Positions 23,885-24,510 of a stretch of 24,510 bases of DNA are shown piece by piece. Numbering within the stretch: the first letter of the stretch is position 1; each line of letters starts with the position of its first letter. A program made the translations under genes and the position numbers. Source of the DNA: Ramlibacter sp. GTDB taxonomy: Bacteria > Pseudomonadota > Gammaproteobacteria > Burkholderiales > Burkholderiaceae_C. Location: contig JANXVP010000338.1 in the NCBI GenBank assembly GCA_025351615.1, forward strand, positions 1 to 24,510. The letters run 5' to 3'. The notes under the pieces are model-generated. The model was not told the DNA's origin. It saw nothing but the letters and a program-made list of their open reading frames with translations, and ran no database searches.

Positions 23885-24510
23885 CAGTTGCTCCTGCCGA
23901 CCACGATGGTGGCGTCGTCGCTGTCACGGGCATGGTCGCGCAACAGCACCGAAGCGATGAGGCTCGGGTGCCTGGAAAGCAGGCCCGGATACTTGAGCAT
24001 GCCCCAGCGTCCGGAGACCCCGTCGGTGTAAAGGACGGCGACGGACCCCGTCCCCCACGCCGCTTCGCGACTGCGCACCGGCCGCAGCCGGTAGCCGACC
24101 GTCCCCTTGACCGACAGCAGGTGCCGGGCATCAGCGCCCTGGAAAATGGTCGCTGCGATGTTGCCGACGCCGCAATAATCGGCCGTTCCGGCCGCGGCGT
24201 CCAGCGCCAGCACCGCCATCATGACTCCGCGGGTGTCCTTGAGTTGCTCATGGGCCCGCATCACGATCGCCGCCGGAGCTTCGGCCCGTCGGGCTGCGGC
24301 GAATATCGAGACCGCACGCTGCGCCGCCAGCGGGCCGTGGCCCAAGCCGTCGACGATGCAGAGCAACTGGCGTTCGCCGAAGTTGCGCACCGCCCAGGCA
24401 TCGCCGCAGTCGACCTGGCCTTTTTTGGGGATCGAGCGGCCGGCGCTTTCAAAGGCTGCTGGTACCGTTGCCTCGGCACTGCGCGGTGTGCCGTGCGCGA
24501 CCCGCGCGGC
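23884..24510 (-). CDS. SpoIIE/RsbX-type PP2C phosphatase (5' end cut by window edge)
   Basis: The frame stays open to the window edge, so the N-terminus is missing; 208 residues are visible. The PP2C/SpoIIE pattern is clear: CGDAWAV, then IVDGLGHGPLAAQ with the metal Asp, VLYTDGV, and the C-terminal SDDATIVVG. The small single-domain size and the coupled RsbT-like kinase resemble RsbX, the phosphatase that resets stressosome proteins RsbR and RsbS. In such modules rsbR, rsbS and rsbT lie upstream, which here would be outside the window to the right. A GTG at 24390 is in frame but inside the conserved domain, so it is not the true start. Confidence 0.88.
   Translation of the reverse strand, partial: AARVAHGTPRSAEATVPAAFESAGRSIPKKGQVDCGDAWAVRNFGERQLLCIVDGLGHGPLAAQRAVSIFAAARRAEAPAAIVMRAHEQLKDTRGVMMAVLALDAAAGTADYCGVGNIAATIFQGADARHLLSVKGTVGYRLRPVRSREAAWGTGSVAVLYTDGVSGRWGMLKYPGLLSRHPSLIASVLLRDHARDSDDATIVVGRSN

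Noticed and set aside
22067..24031. A 654-codon plus-strand open frame opposite the LprI-domain, lipoprotein and kinase genes
   Set aside because: It runs antisense through several clearly recognised genes, has an Arg/His/Gln-rich composition and matches no family; long antisense frames are expected at this GC content.

Overview
The window is high-GC DNA with densely packed genes on both strands. The gene families point to a betaproteobacterium, probably order Burkholderiales: a DUF2868/DUF3482-type membrane protein, a UPF0149/SEC-C protein, a DUF4331 cluster with an ECF sigma factor, and many short Ala-rich exported proteins. This assignment rests on gene content only. I see no phage, insertion sequence, CRISPR array, rRNA or tRNA.

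Left part (1-8140): a truncated dihydrodipicolinate-synthase-family aldolase and a UPF0149/SEC-C protein (both minus) face an XRE-type regulator and a cation diffusion facilitator (both plus). A DUF3943 envelope protein (minus) follows; its stop codon shares a CTAG with that of the transporter. Next is an 813-residue membrane protein that looks like DUF2868 fused to a DUF3482 part whose GTPase motifs have decayed, then an AsmA-family protein (minus).

Middle (8257-13516, all minus): a likely metal-uptake operon reads DUF2946-like small protein, outer-membrane porin, ZnuA-like binding protein, ZnuB-like permease. No ATPase gene is present in the window. Upstream lie a small two-CxxC protein and an aldo/keto reductase.

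Core of interest (13603-18557): an ECF sigma factor and a cupin protein (putative anti-sigma) are surrounded by exported proteins of unknown function. These are a 94-residue secreted peptide, a 109-residue Ala/Lys-rich secreted protein, and an operon of DUF4331 protein, small lipoprotein and DUF4198 protein. Three non-coding sites, one upstream of each of these three transcription units, share the same two-part sequence, (T/C)GAATCC-N16-CGTA. Each is oriented toward its gene at a promoter-like distance. The simplest reading is a local ECF regulon controlling an envelope or periplasmic system.

Right part (18552-24510): an SDR oxidoreductase diverges from a class V aminotransferase and an ABM-type monooxygenase-like protein. 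On the minus strand follow a small lipoprotein with an LprI-domain protein, and the end of a stressosome-like signalling operon: a SpoIIE/RsbX-type phosphatase, cut by the window edge, translationally coupled to a histidine kinase with an RsbT-like ATPase domain at its N-terminus.
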